Part shown: positions 10,501-19,392 of the stretch, in pieces
How the letters are laid out: each line of letters opens with the position of its first letter
How positions within the stretch are numbered: position 1 is the stretch's first letter
Assembly: GCA_017354375.1 (NCBI GenBank)
Contig: JAFMRC010000005.1
Location: 1-45,848 of the forward strand
Length of the DNA stretch: 45,848 bases
Reading direction: 5' to 3'
DNA from: Nocardiopsaceae bacterium
Lineage (GTDB): Bacteria; Actinomycetota; Actinomycetes; Streptosporangiales; Streptosporangiaceae
Notes under the pieces: model-generated
Told to the model about the DNA's origin: nothing
Seen by the model: only the letters and a program-made list of their open reading frames with translations
Databases searched by the model: none
Translations under genes and position numbers: made by a program

Positions 10501-11064
10501 GGTGAGCACGTTCCGTTCGTGGCCGCCTGCCGCTACAAGCCGAGCGGCATGACCAAACGCCGCCAGTGGGAGCGGACGTGGGACCTGCAACGGGAGGAAG
10601 ACAGGACCGGAAAGCGCCTGGACATCCCGGTCCCGCCGAAGTACGCGAGCGCCGACTTTTCGAAGAACAGCTACTGGCGTCACCGCGGCAAGCTGGACGT
10701 GCCGAAGGAACGGTTTATCAGCTACCCGGACGCGTCCCCGGACAGCGACAGCAAGTCCCTGCTGCTCGGCTGGGCCGGCTGGGACCACCGCCAGCAGGCC
10801 GCGGCCCTGGTGGAACTGATCGAGGACCGCTCATCGACCGACGGATGGGAAACCGACCGCCTCATGGGCCTGCTGGCGGGCCTGCAGGAAGTCATGCCCT
10901 GGGTCCGCCAGTGGCACGGCGAGAAAGACGAAGACGGCACCAGCTGGGCCGAAGAGTACGACGGCTACCTCACAACCCAGCGCGAACACCGCTCCCTGAC
11001 CGAAGAGTCCCTCCGCACCTGGCGCCCCTCCAAGCCCGCCCGCGGCCGCCGGGGGCGTGCTTAA
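7501..11064 (+). CDS. pglX: BREX DNA adenine-N6 methyltransferase PglX
   Basis: A 1187-aa protein of normal PglX length that starts with GTG in a GTGA overlap with pglW. The AdoMet-binding motif is DPACGSG at 236-242 and the catalytic motif is NPPY at 372-375, which together indicate an adenine-N6 methyltransferase. PglX methylates the host DNA motif used for BREX self-recognition; in the Streptomyces coelicolor pgl system it also modifies progeny phage. A target-recognition region of clearly lower GC follows at about 9000-9700. The C-terminal 300 residues are helical and charged. The longest G runs I see are five bases, unlike the slippery G tract described in S. coelicolor pglX. Confidence 0.95.
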   Translation: MSGASVKLQLLKALQKQVALLEEDLRPRGLEDPRLKVEWRAARSAERTAATFETWLGERATQVAVAWVLSSVFVRFCEDNDLIEYPFITGPGDRDDLARDLQQKFYEARPDSDDRGWLEAAFAALSVSPVAAGLFDRKHNPMWAIPPSPHAVKGLLDFWRAKSPDGEIVYSFVDPEWNTRFLGDLYQDLSESARKTYALLQTPEFVEEFILKYTLDPALEEFGLTPGPWGYLRVIDPACGSGHFLLGAFRKLLSAWEDSAPAADKYDLVAKALRSVHGVDKNPFAVAVARFRLLLAAMRAAGVTRLTGQVDFPLNIAVGDSLLHGKGAPGRQGEFDIGNGPENHTYRTEDVDDYIASANILEAGSYHVVVANPPYITVKDKRENENYRKAYTTCAGKYALSVPFAERIFQLAIRDVGYTGQITANSFMKREFGRKLIEDYFAQKVDLTHVIDTSGAYIPGHGTPTVILVGRRRFPRSDATIRAVLGIRGEPGQPKDPADGLVWQAIVQQVDEPGSESEWVSSLDEQRDRFAGYPWSLSGGGAGNLMQAFDACSPLRSVIENRIGFYDITGNDDVYISERVPSSFGYSKTSWKRFATGEHIRDWVTGFDYVLWPYGDDLHAIMPLQQTPQFWPYRAALRTGLTFGKTREQRGLAWHEHTMLNHERARSSMLIAFSFVATHGQFTLDRASRVFDQNAPVIKLPESATEDDHLALLGVLNSSTACFWLKQVSYPKGGDPMGDEGARVSAESWSDRYEFTGTKLEQFPLPADLPLERGRELDALAQQLSAVEPSAVCTEDVPTRERLDAAWAEHVQIRGRMIALQEELDWDVYHRYGLISDEEKAVVVQEPLSVPEIDLGCRAFEIVLARRVEAGELETQWFHRHRSRPITEIPAEWPEEYRRVVAKRIEMIERNRNIGLIERPECKRRWQSDTWESKEQAALTTWLLDRCEDRSLWFDGDSPKPMTVNRLADRLRADADVVSVARLLKGQDADLADVLREIIDGEHVPFVAACRYKPSGMTKRRQWERTWDLQREEDRTGKRLDIPVPPKYASADFSKNSYWRHRGKLDVPKERFISYPDASPDSDSKSLLLGWAGWDHRQQAAALVELIEDRSSTDGWETDRLMGLLAGLQEVMPWVRQWHGEKDEDGTSWAEEYDGYLTTQREHRSLTEESLRTWRPSKPARGRRGRA

Positions 11065-11094
11065 GGGCGTACGCGAAGCGACCCGTCGAACCGT

Positions 11095-12699
11095 TCACGC
11101 ACGGAGCAGTGTGACCTTCCGGCCTTCCGGGGTAACGGAGTCACTGAGCTCGGCGGAGTGATGACTCCGGACCTCCGCGGGGCGGCGGTCGAAGATGACG
11201 AGGTAGCCGTGGTCCAGGTGGTGCGCTCCCAGGTAGCGGTCGAGCTGCGCCAGGCCCTCGTCGAGCGGGTCGGCCTCCTTGGCACGGCGCACCTTCAGCT
11301 CGATGACCTCCTTCTGGACCGCGCGGCCGTCGTCTCCGGCCAGGGGCTTGCGGACGAGGATATCGATCCAGCCCCGCCCCGCGCCGTACTCGCGGTCGGC
11401 GTAGCCGCCGCCGTTGACGACCCGCTGGAGATAGGCCATGAAGATGAGCTGGGCCGCGGTCTCGTGGTAGCCCTCGCTAGCGGCGAGGATCTCGCCGTGC
11501 TCGTCCCAGAACGCCGCGAACTCGGCCAGCAACCGGCCCATGTCGATCCGGCCATCGGGCAGCAGGAACGCCTGGGGCTCAAGGCGGATGGCGACCTGGG
11601 CGCTGGCGGAAAGAATCCGGACGATGATCTCGCGGTACATGGGGCTGGAGACCTGGATACCGCCGGAATCGACCGTGACGAGGCCGAGATCCTGGACGTA
11701 GGCCACATCGTCGTCGTACTCCGCATCGGCATCCTGGAAGTCGCTGCCGGACAGCAGGGGCTCGATCACCCGCTGGACGCGCGGTTCGCGGAGCCGGGCC
11801 GCCAGGGAGTCCACGTGCGGAGCCCGGTCCTTGATGACCCGTTCCTTCGCCTCGTCAACGTGTGAGGTGGTGATCGGGGTCAGCCGATCGCCCGCCATCC
11901 TCGTCCGCAGCGTGGCGTCGCGGGCGATGGCGTTGACCAGCCAGGGCTGGCCCCGGGTGTACTCATGCACCATCTCGATCGCCTCGCGGGTGAAGGGCTG
12001 ACCGGTGTCGGCGGTGTGCTGGCCGTACAGTGCGGCGACCTCGTCCAGGGTGAAGTCCGCGACCCGCAGCGACTCCACGACCACGTTGAACGGGCTGGCG
12101 CTCCCCATCGTCTCCGGGTTCCCCCCGGAGGCGGCCTTGTAGTCGCGGATGCTCCGCATCCCGCACAGCACCACCGAGGCGGGGAACGGTGTCCCCTGGG
12201 GGCGTTCGTTGTGCCCGGCGCGGAGCTGGCGCAGCACGCTGACCAGGGCGCTCCCGCTGAGCGCGTCGATCTCGTCGATGAGCAGCACCAGCGGCAGCGG
12301 ACATGACCGGGACCAGGTCTCCAGCCCCTTCCGCAGCCGGGTGGCCGCCGGTCCTTCCGGCCACGGGGACGGAGGCATCCGCTCCGGAGGCAGTTGCCGG
12401 CTGCGCGCCGTATCGGTGATTCCCGCGACGAGGGCTTCCATCACCCCGTCGAGGTCATCGCCGAGGACGGCCGCCTCCTCGCAGGAGAACACGAGCGCCA
12501 CCCGCTCGCCCTCCGCGTTGATCGCCCTGGCGAGCGACTGGAGCACGGTCGTCTTGCCGGTCTGGCGGGGCGCGTGGATGACGAAGTACTCGTCGGTGTC
12601 GATGATGTACCGCGCACCCGGCACCCGGGGCTCCGCCGGAAGCATGTAGTGCCGCCGGGGATCACACGGTCCCGCCGTGTTGAAGGTCCGCACCTGCAT
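11095..12699 (-). CDS. AAA ATPase with C-terminal PD-(D/E)XK nuclease (paralog A)
   Basis: A 534-aa protein on the opposite strand between pglX and pglY; its stop lies 30 bp from the pglX stop. It has Walker A APRQTGKT (43-50), Walker B LLIDE (D142, E143), a winged-helix-like middle, and a C-terminal nuclease core: GRGWID with D446, then E467-L-K469, then Q485 with Y489. This is a complete PD-(D/E)XK set. It belongs to the widespread HAPRQTGKT ATPase family of uncertain function. The closest relative in the window is the gene at 22825-24414, which shares the N-terminus GPCDPRRHYMLP and the same domain order. Its start lacks a strong ribosome site. Its role as a BREX accessory is inferred from position. 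Confidence 0.85.
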   Translation of the reverse strand: MQVRTFNTAGPCDPRRHYMLPAEPRVPGARYIIDTDEYFVIHAPRQTGKTTVLQSLARAINAEGERVALVFSCEEAAVLGDDLDGVMEALVAGITDTARSRQLPPERMPPSPWPEGPAATRLRKGLETWSRSCPLPLVLLIDEIDALSGSALVSVLRQLRAGHNERPQGTPFPASVVLCGMRSIRDYKAASGGNPETMGSASPFNVVVESLRVADFTLDEVAALYGQHTADTGQPFTREAIEMVHEYTRGQPWLVNAIARDATLRTRMAGDRLTPITTSHVDEAKERVIKDRAPHVDSLAARLREPRVQRVIEPLLSGSDFQDADAEYDDDVAYVQDLGLVTVDSGGIQVSSPMYREIIVRILSASAQVAIRLEPQAFLLPDGRIDMGRLLAEFAAFWDEHGEILAASEGYHETAAQLIFMAYLQRVVNGGGYADREYGAGRGWIDILVRKPLAGDDGRAVQKEVIELKVRRAKEADPLDEGLAQLDRYLGAHHLDHGYLVIFDRRPAEVRSHHSAELSDSVTPEGRKVTLLRA

Positions 12700-13071
12700 A
12701 CCGTACCTACGCGAGAGTGGTGTCGAGGTCGGAGAGGAGAAGGTCCATCACGATCTCACGGTAGACAATGCCACTGACATTTCTCGGCCATCGCCATCTG
12801 GACATCTGGACTGTGGCCAACGATGGTGGATGTGAAGATGATGCTGATGAGGATCGCTAAATACAGAAAATTCGTGATATTTGGGTAAACCGATTTCGGA
12901 CATGGGGCGTCGTGGGGGCAGCGGTGCGTACCGGTTGCGGGGGTATGTCCACTGGCGCGGGGCGGTTCCCGTAAGCGCATTACCCCTAATATTGCGAAGT
13001 AGGCGACTCCGCATGAGGGATGCCGAGCCGGCCCTGAGATAACACAGAACACGGCCCGGGGAGGGTGAGTC
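12700..13071. promoter_or_regulatory. Divergent intergenic region upstream of pglY
   Basis: This 372-bp region has no gene and is AT-richer than its surroundings. It separates paralog A from pglY, which are divergently transcribed, so it must hold both promoters. A TAATAT hexamer at 12987-12992 is a possible -10 element for pglY, but no good -35 is at the right distance. A short direct repeat (CATCTGGA twice) lies near 12805-12822. GGGGAGGG just before the pglY GTG is its ribosome-binding site. Confidence 0.4.
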
Positions 13072-16000
13072 GTGAGCGACGTGCTACTGCGGGACCTCGT
13101 CGAGATTCCGGACGAGGTGCACGCGGGTGACTTCGTGCTCAGCCTGGCCAAGGGGGTCGGGCAGCAGTCCACGGTCGCCGACTACGTAGTCACCGAGCCG
13201 CTGGCCGGGAACTTCGACAAGGCCCTCGGCCTGATCAAGTCGGCGCTGGAGCAGGGCAAGTCGAGCGCGGCCTACCTCGACGGCTCGTTCGGCTCCGGTA
13301 AGAGCCACTTCATGGCCATCCTGTACGCCATCCTCCAGGGCGACCCGGAGGCCCGGGGCAAGCGGAAACTCGCCGACGTCGTCGCCAGGCACGACACCTG
13401 GCTCGCCGGCCGCAAGTTCCTCCTCGTGCCCTACCACCTGCCCGAGTCCAAGTCCCTCGACTCCGCGATCCTCGGCGGCTACGTCGCCCACGTGAGCAGG
13501 CTTCACCAGGACAAGCCACTGCCCGCCGTCTACCGGGACGATGAGCTCCTGCAGGACGCGAAGGAACAACGCCAGGGCCTCGGCGACGACGCGTTCATCG
13601 CCCAGCTTCCGGCCGCCGCGGATGACGAATGGGGCACCGCCGGATGGGACCCGCGATCCCTCGATGACGCGTTCAGCGAGGCCCCGGGCGGCCCGGAGCG
13701 GCGCAGGCTCATCGGCGACCTCCTGGCCGGCCCGTTCCGCCGGTACTCCCGGGCCGTCCGCGCCGACGAGGAGTCCTACATCTCCCTCGATGAGGGGCTG
13801 TCGGTGATCAGCAAGCACGCCAAGGACGTGCTCGGCTACGACGCCGTGGTCCTCCTGCTCGACGAACTGGTCCTCTGGCTGGCCGGCTACATCGGCGACC
13901 CGACCAAGGTCAGCCTGGAGGCGCAGAAGGTCTCCAAGCTCGTCGAGTCCGCTTACTTCGAGCGCCCCGCCCCGGTCGTCAGCTTCGTGCCGCGCCAGCG
14001 TGACCTGCGGGACCTTGTCTCCAAGGCCGCGGCCGGCAACGAGGTCACGAGCCTGTTCGACACGCTCAAGTACTGGGATGGCCGCTTCGACTCCATCCGG
14101 CTCGCCGACACGAACCTGCCCGCGATCGTCCACGAGCGGCTGCTCAAGCCCAAGAGCGCCGAGGCGGCCAGCACGCTCAAGGAAGCGTTCGCCTCGACCA
14201 GGATCAGCCCGCAGGAGTGGGAGGTTCTCCTCGACACCCACGGCGAGCGGGGGACGCGGGAGGCGTTCGAGCTCACCTACCCGTTCAGTCCCGCCTTCGT
14301 GCACGCGATGGTGGACATCTCCGGTGCCCTGCAGCGCGAGCGCACCGCGCTCAAGCTCATGCAGCAGCTTCTCGTCGACTACCGCGACCTGCTGCCGGTC
14401 GGCCAGCTGATGCCGCTCGGCGCGATCTTCGACGTGCTCGCCAGCGGCGACGACCGGCCGTTCACCGACAAGCTGCGCGACGAGTTCGAGACCACCAGGA
14501 ACTTCTACAACACCAAGGTTCGCCCGTTCCTGCTGGACAAGCACGGCCTCACCGAGGAGCAGGCGAAAACGCTCGGTCCCCGGCACGCGTTCCGCGGCGA
14601 CGACCTCGTGGTCAAGACCCTGCTGCTCGCAACGCTGGTGCCGAACGTCCCCGCTCTCAAGGACCTGACGGCCAGCCGCCTTGCCGCGCTGAACCACGGG
14701 TCGGTCAAGTCGAAGATCCCGAATCAGGAGCGCGCCCAGGTCACCCGGACCCTCAAGGGCCTATCCGCCGAGTTCGGCGAGATCCGGCTGTCGGGTAGCG
14801 AGGACGACCCGCGCGTGGACCTGCACCTCATCGGCGTTGACACCGACGGGATCATCCGCGACAACCGGCACGCCGACGGTGACGCCGAGCGTCGCAAGCT
14901 CGTCCGCGGCCTGCTGTGGAAGGAACTGGGACTCACGGACGACGGGGGGTTCGATACCCGCAAGGAGATCATCTGGCGCGGCACGGCCCGCACCGTCGAG
15001 GTGCTGATGGACAACGTGTGCGACCACGTCCGGATGCCGGTCCGCCGGTTCCAGCCCGATCCCGGCACGATCCGGATGATCATCGACTATCCCTTCGATG
15101 TCGGCAACCGGTTCCCCGCCGACGACATCCGGCGGGTAGGGGAAGTCCAGGCGGAGGTCGGCGACGCGGACACGATCATCTGGCTGCCGCACTTCCTGTC
15201 CGAGGACCGCATCGGCGACCTGTCCACGCTCATCGTCATCAACTACCTGCTCGAGCGCGACCGGCTTGCCGAGGCCACCCCGACGCTGACCGCCGACGAC
15301 CGGCATCATGCCCGGACCCAGCTTGAGAGCCGGCAGAGCGCGCTCACGGCCAGGGTCACCGAGGCCCTCCGCCGCGCCTACGGCGTGAGCAGCGCCGACG
15401 ACGCCGATCTCGGCCCGAGGTCCGACGAGCAGGTCATGACCCTCGCCAGGGACCTGCGGCTCAGCCTCCAGATCGGGCAGGCGTTCGGTGACGCCTTCCA
15501 GCGCCTGAACGACCTGCTGCTCGCCCACCGCTTTCCACATCATCCCGACTTCAATGGGCCAAACGCACGTCGGCAACTGCTCCAGGTCAGAGAGCTCGAA
15601 GCCGTCGCCGACGCGATCGACCACGCCGCTCAGGACACGGTCGGCCGCTACGAGCCCCCGAAGCAGCACATCCCGATCCTCAAGAAGATCGCCAACCCGC
15701 TCAAGCTCGGCGTCATGCACGAGGCCGCGTTCGTCCTGCTCCGGGAATGGCCCGACGCGCTGGACCGTAAGGCGGCCGGGCAGCAGCAGGTCACGGTCGG
15801 GCAGTTGCGCGGCTGGATCGAGGAGCAGCAGCCAGGCCTGCCTGTCTCGGTTCAGAACCTGCTCGTCACCGCGTACGCGATCCAGACGGACAAGGCGTGG
15901 GTCCGGGCCGGGAAGCCGACCGGTGAGCCGGGACTGGCCGCGATCACCGACGACATGGCGCTCCGCAGCCAGGAACTACCGTCGGAGGAAGAGTTCGGCA

Positions 16001-16752
16001 AGGCGACGCAGCGGGCCAACGGCATCTTCGGCATCGCGAAGCAGCCAGTCCGCAACGCCCGCTCGGTCCAGGTTCTCGCCAGCGCCATCCGCACTCAGGC
16101 CGAAGAGCGGAAGCAGGCCGCGCAGGATCTCGCCAGCGAGCTCGGACGGCACCAGGCGACCTTGGGCCTCGAACCTGACGGCGAAGGTGATCGCCCGCGC
16201 ATGGCCACCTCGAAGATACTCACCTCCTTGCTGCCGAGGCTCGCCGCCACCACCGACCCGACCGAGACCCTGCGCGTCCTCGCAGGGGCGGATCTCCCCA
16301 GGGACAACGCCTTCTACAAGGCGCACCTGAAGACCGCAGGGGAAATCACCGGCACGCTGCGCACCCTGAAGTGGGATTTCCTCGACCAGTTCGCGGCAGC
16401 GGAAAACGACGCGGACGCCTTCCGCATCGTGTCCAGGCTGCAGGAGGCGGCTAGGCACGACGAGCATGAGGTCGCTCTCGCAAAGCAACTACACGAGGCG
16501 GAAAAGGCCGCGATTGAGCTGGCTATGTCCCGCATGCGCATGCCGGGAGGGGACCCGCCGGTCGCCGATCCGCCCGTAGCGGGCCCGCCTATCGTTGTCC
16601 CTCCGGTTGCTGACCCGCCTGTCGTCCCTGGTCGTCACGTGGAGCAGGTTGGGGCTGAGCAGGTCCCCAACCTGGCGAACAGGCTGTGTGACCTCGCGGC
16701 GGAGCACCCGGGTAAGAAGTTCGAGATCAGCTGGCGGATCGTAGAGGACTGA
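13072..16752 (+). CDS. pglY: BREX P-loop ATPase PglY
   Basis: A 1226-aa ATPase of the PglY/BrxC family, the large AAA component shared by BREX types. Walker A is GSFGSGKS at 71-78 and Walker B is VVLLLDE with D264 and E265. The rest is long, helical and charged, and near the C-terminus there is a Pro/Val-rich linker (PPVADPPVAGPP) before a short folded tail. The GTG start has a strong GGGGAGGG site. It begins the pglY-pglZ-brxD-brxHI operon and overlaps pglZ by 1 nt (TGATG). A run of six G at 14944-14949 is the longest homopolymer I noticed in the BREX genes. Confidence 0.93.
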   Translation: MSDVLLRDLVEIPDEVHAGDFVLSLAKGVGQQSTVADYVVTEPLAGNFDKALGLIKSALEQGKSSAAYLDGSFGSGKSHFMAILYAILQGDPEARGKRKLADVVARHDTWLAGRKFLLVPYHLPESKSLDSAILGGYVAHVSRLHQDKPLPAVYRDDELLQDAKEQRQGLGDDAFIAQLPAAADDEWGTAGWDPRSLDDAFSEAPGGPERRRLIGDLLAGPFRRYSRAVRADEESYISLDEGLSVISKHAKDVLGYDAVVLLLDELVLWLAGYIGDPTKVSLEAQKVSKLVESAYFERPAPVVSFVPRQRDLRDLVSKAAAGNEVTSLFDTLKYWDGRFDSIRLADTNLPAIVHERLLKPKSAEAASTLKEAFASTRISPQEWEVLLDTHGERGTREAFELTYPFSPAFVHAMVDISGALQRERTALKLMQQLLVDYRDLLPVGQLMPLGAIFDVLASGDDRPFTDKLRDEFETTRNFYNTKVRPFLLDKHGLTEEQAKTLGPRHAFRGDDLVVKTLLLATLVPNVPALKDLTASRLAALNHGSVKSKIPNQERAQVTRTLKGLSAEFGEIRLSGSEDDPRVDLHLIGVDTDGIIRDNRHADGDAERRKLVRGLLWKELGLTDDGGFDTRKEIIWRGTARTVEVLMDNVCDHVRMPVRRFQPDPGTIRMIIDYPFDVGNRFPADDIRRVGEVQAEVGDADTIIWLPHFLSEDRIGDLSTLIVINYLLERDRLAEATPTLTADDRHHARTQLESRQSALTARVTEALRRAYGVSSADDADLGPRSDEQVMTLARDLRLSLQIGQAFGDAFQRLNDLLLAHRFPHHPDFNGPNARRQLLQVRELEAVADAIDHAAQDTVGRYEPPKQHIPILKKIANPLKLGVMHEAAFVLLREWPDALDRKAAGQQQVTVGQLRGWIEEQQPGLPVSVQNLLVTAYAIQTDKAWVRAGKPTGEPGLAAITDDMALRSQELPSEEEFGKATQRANGIFGIAKQPVRNARSVQVLASAIRTQAEERKQAAQDLASELGRHQATLGLEPDGEGDRPRMATSKILTSLLPRLAATTDPTETLRVLAGADLPRDNAFYKAHLKTAGEITGTLRTLKWDFLDQFAAAENDADAFRIVSRLQEAARHDEHEVALAKQLHEAEKAAIELAMSRMRMPGGDPPVADPPVAGPPIVVPPVADPPVVPGRHVEQVGAEQVPNLANRLCDLAAEHPGKKFEISWRIVED

Positions 16753-19337
16753 TGGAACTAGTCGCCAACAAGTCCGTCGTCGAACTTGAGCTGAAGCGGG
16801 CGCTCGGCAGCAGCCGCACCAATAAGCACAACAAGGTCCTGCTCCTGCGTGCAGCTCCCGAGTGGCAGGGCGACACGGAACTGAGCGTGGACGCGGGCGG
16901 CGGCGTTGTCCCGGTGACGGTCGTACCGTGCAAGACGGTGCTCGCCGTCCTCGATGCCCTCAGCGCGGACCACGCGGATGATGGCTACCTGGTGATCCTG
17001 ACGCCGTGTGACACGCGGGACGTCGGGGAATCGGTGCTGGCCCGGGCGCTGCGGCCGGAGATCAAGCCGGTCGACCGGTGGGACCTGGTCCGGGAAACGT
17101 TCGGTGCCCGGCACCTGGACCCGGCGCTGACGAAGCACGACAACCGCTGGATCGCCGAAGCGCTGCTGGACGCGCAGCCCGCGGGCGGCTGGCGGCGGCT
17201 CAACGGCCCGGTGCTCACGCGGGCGACGGCGCTGAACCGGCTGGCCGCGACCAGGCTCGGCATCGACGATGCCGACGACTCGGCGATCGACGCGGCCGCT
17301 CTCCTGCAGTGGACCCTCGAGCCGTCGGCGGTGGCCCGGTTCACGGAACTGAGGAAGGAAGAACGCGACGGTCTCGTTGACTGGCTCGCGGGGACCGTCG
17401 GCCCGGTCGCCGACGTGGTGTTCCGCATGACCGCGGCCGGGCGCGTCAAGGACGCGGTGCCGTTTGGCCTGGTGGCCGGGGTCTTGTACGGGTCGGCCGA
17501 CGAGCAGCACCAGGGCGGCCAGGACGCGGTGATCGGGAGCCAGGCCGATCCGGGTGTCACCGTTGCCCGCGTCCGGGCGGAAGAGCGTTACCTAGGCGGA
17601 AGCGCCCCCGGCATGCGGGCGCTGCGGGCGTTCGGCGTGGCCGCGGAGTCGCTGGTCACACGGTGGGCGGAGAACGACCACGCCGAGCAGGCGGCCAGGC
17701 TGTGCGAGCGCGCCGAGGCGATCATTGACGAGCTCAGCGGCACCGAAGCCGCCCGCCGCGGGTTGGCCAGTCGCAGCGCGGTGCTGGAAGCGGGCATGGA
17801 CGCCCGGGTGAACGCGTTCGCCGAGGCACTGGCCGCCGCTCTGGCGCAGCCGGGAACCGCGACGCTGGCCAGCGCCGCCGAAGCACTCCGCAACGCCAAG
17901 GAGCACGGGCGCAAGCGGGACCACGACGCGGACCTGCGCGCCGCGGAGGCGGCGGTCCGCCTGGCCCGCTGGCTCGCTGCCGCTGAAGAACCTCCGGCGA
18001 CGCTCGCCGATGCCGCGACCCGGATGCTGCGCTCGTGGGGCTGGGCGGACCGGCTGCTCAACGTCATCGAACGCGCCGACACGAGCCGGGTTCCTCGTCT
18101 GGGTGAGGTCTACCGGATGCTGGGGGACCGCGCCCGCGACCGCCGCGCCACGCTGGACGAGGCGTTCGCGCGCAAGCTCGCCGACTGGACGGAAGCGGGC
18201 AGCGGCACGGACCTGCTGTGCGTGGAGAATCTGCTGGAACGGATCGCACGCCCGGTCGCGGCGAAACGGCTGCCGCTGATCGTGGTCCTGGACGGCATGG
18301 GCGTCGCCGTCGCGACCGAGCTGGCGGAAGAGTTCACGTCCCGTGGCGCCTGGCAGGAAGCCGGCCGGCTAGCCGACGGCCGGGAACCGGTCCTCGCGAC
18401 GGTGCGGTCGGTCACGGCGATCTCGCTCACGAGCCTGCTGACGGGCCGGCTCATGTCGGGTGGCCAGTCCGAAGAGAACGCGGGCTTCGCGAGGTTCTGG
18501 GGCAGGCAGAAGGCGGTCCTGTTCCACGAGGCCGACCTGGCACCGGAACCGGGCGCACCACTGACGAGCAGGGTCCGTGATGCCATCCAGGATTCGTCCG
18601 CGGTCGTCGGAATCGTGCTCAACACGATCGACGACGCCCTGGGCAAGGGCAAGCCCGGCGGCCCGGCGAACTGGACGGCCGGGACGGTGACGTACCTGCA
18701 TGCCGTGCTCGACGAGGCGCGGCGGGCGGGCCGCCCGGTCATCCTGACCGCGGATCACGGCCATCACGGCGGCGCGTCCCCGGCGGAAGCGGTAGTCCCG
18801 GTGATCACGTTGTTCCCGCCCGATGCCCAGGTCCCGTCCGGCTGGACGAAGTACGACGCGATCGGCCACGCCCCGTCCTGGTGGACCATCCCCTCGGCGG
18901 CCCGGGCGCCGACCGCTGAGCAGGCCCCGGCGCCGTCTGCCCGGCCGCAGCGCAAGCGAGCGAAGGCGGCTCCCGAACCCGATGGCGACGCCCTCTTCGG
19001 CGTCAGCGACGTGCTTGGCCTAGAGAAGACAGCATCCCTCGGCACCCAAGTCGCCGATTCCCCCCGCATGACCGCCCAGCGCACGGGCATCCCCCGCGCA
19101 CCGGAAAAGGAGAGCGTCGCCGCACTCATCGACGCCCTGGTCCAGGCTGGAGGCCGCCTGACCCGGGCCGAAGCCGCAGCCGTCGTGGGCCAGCCGCCCG
19201 TTCGCATGTCTGGCTACCTGGCCCAAATCACCCGGCTTCTTAACGTGGACGGCTACGCTGTGTTGCAGGCGACTGAAGACGGCCGTGCCGTTGAGCTTAA
19301 TGCGCAGTTGCTGAGGCAGCAGTTTATGACCAGTTGA
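16752..19337 (+). CDS. pglZ: BREX alkaline-phosphatase-superfamily protein PglZ
   Basis: An 861-aa protein with the PglZ domain in its second half. VVLDGMG (D514) and TADHGHHG (D668, H669, H671) are the metal-binding motifs of the alkaline phosphatase superfamily. PglZ is the signature protein of all BREX systems; its exact substrate is unsettled. The N-terminal half is helical. A Pro/Ala/Lys-rich linker near residues 718-745 leads to a small helical C-terminal domain. The start overlaps the pglY stop by 1 nt, and a 55-nt gap separates it from brxD. Confidence 0.93.
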   Translation: MELVANKSVVELELKRALGSSRTNKHNKVLLLRAAPEWQGDTELSVDAGGGVVPVTVVPCKTVLAVLDALSADHADDGYLVILTPCDTRDVGESVLARALRPEIKPVDRWDLVRETFGARHLDPALTKHDNRWIAEALLDAQPAGGWRRLNGPVLTRATALNRLAATRLGIDDADDSAIDAAALLQWTLEPSAVARFTELRKEERDGLVDWLAGTVGPVADVVFRMTAAGRVKDAVPFGLVAGVLYGSADEQHQGGQDAVIGSQADPGVTVARVRAEERYLGGSAPGMRALRAFGVAAESLVTRWAENDHAEQAARLCERAEAIIDELSGTEAARRGLASRSAVLEAGMDARVNAFAEALAAALAQPGTATLASAAEALRNAKEHGRKRDHDADLRAAEAAVRLARWLAAAEEPPATLADAATRMLRSWGWADRLLNVIERADTSRVPRLGEVYRMLGDRARDRRATLDEAFARKLADWTEAGSGTDLLCVENLLERIARPVAAKRLPLIVVLDGMGVAVATELAEEFTSRGAWQEAGRLADGREPVLATVRSVTAISLTSLLTGRLMSGGQSEENAGFARFWGRQKAVLFHEADLAPEPGAPLTSRVRDAIQDSSAVVGIVLNTIDDALGKGKPGGPANWTAGTVTYLHAVLDEARRAGRPVILTADHGHHGGASPAEAVVPVITLFPPDAQVPSGWTKYDAIGHAPSWWTIPSAARAPTAEQAPAPSARPQRKRAKAAPEPDGDALFGVSDVLGLEKTASLGTQVADSPRMTAQRTGIPRAPEKESVAALIDALVQAGGRLTRAEAAAVVGQPPVRMSGYLAQITRLLNVDGYAVLQATEDGRAVELNAQLLRQQFMTS

Positions 19338-19392
19338 GGAATGCGAGTGAGCGTGGGAGCCGCGAACATCGGGCTGAAGCTGGGGATCTGAA

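Noticed and set aside
13084-14697. 537-aa minus-strand frame opposite pglY
   Set aside because: Val/Glu/Gly-rich shadow frame overlapping the well-supported PglY ATPase domain.
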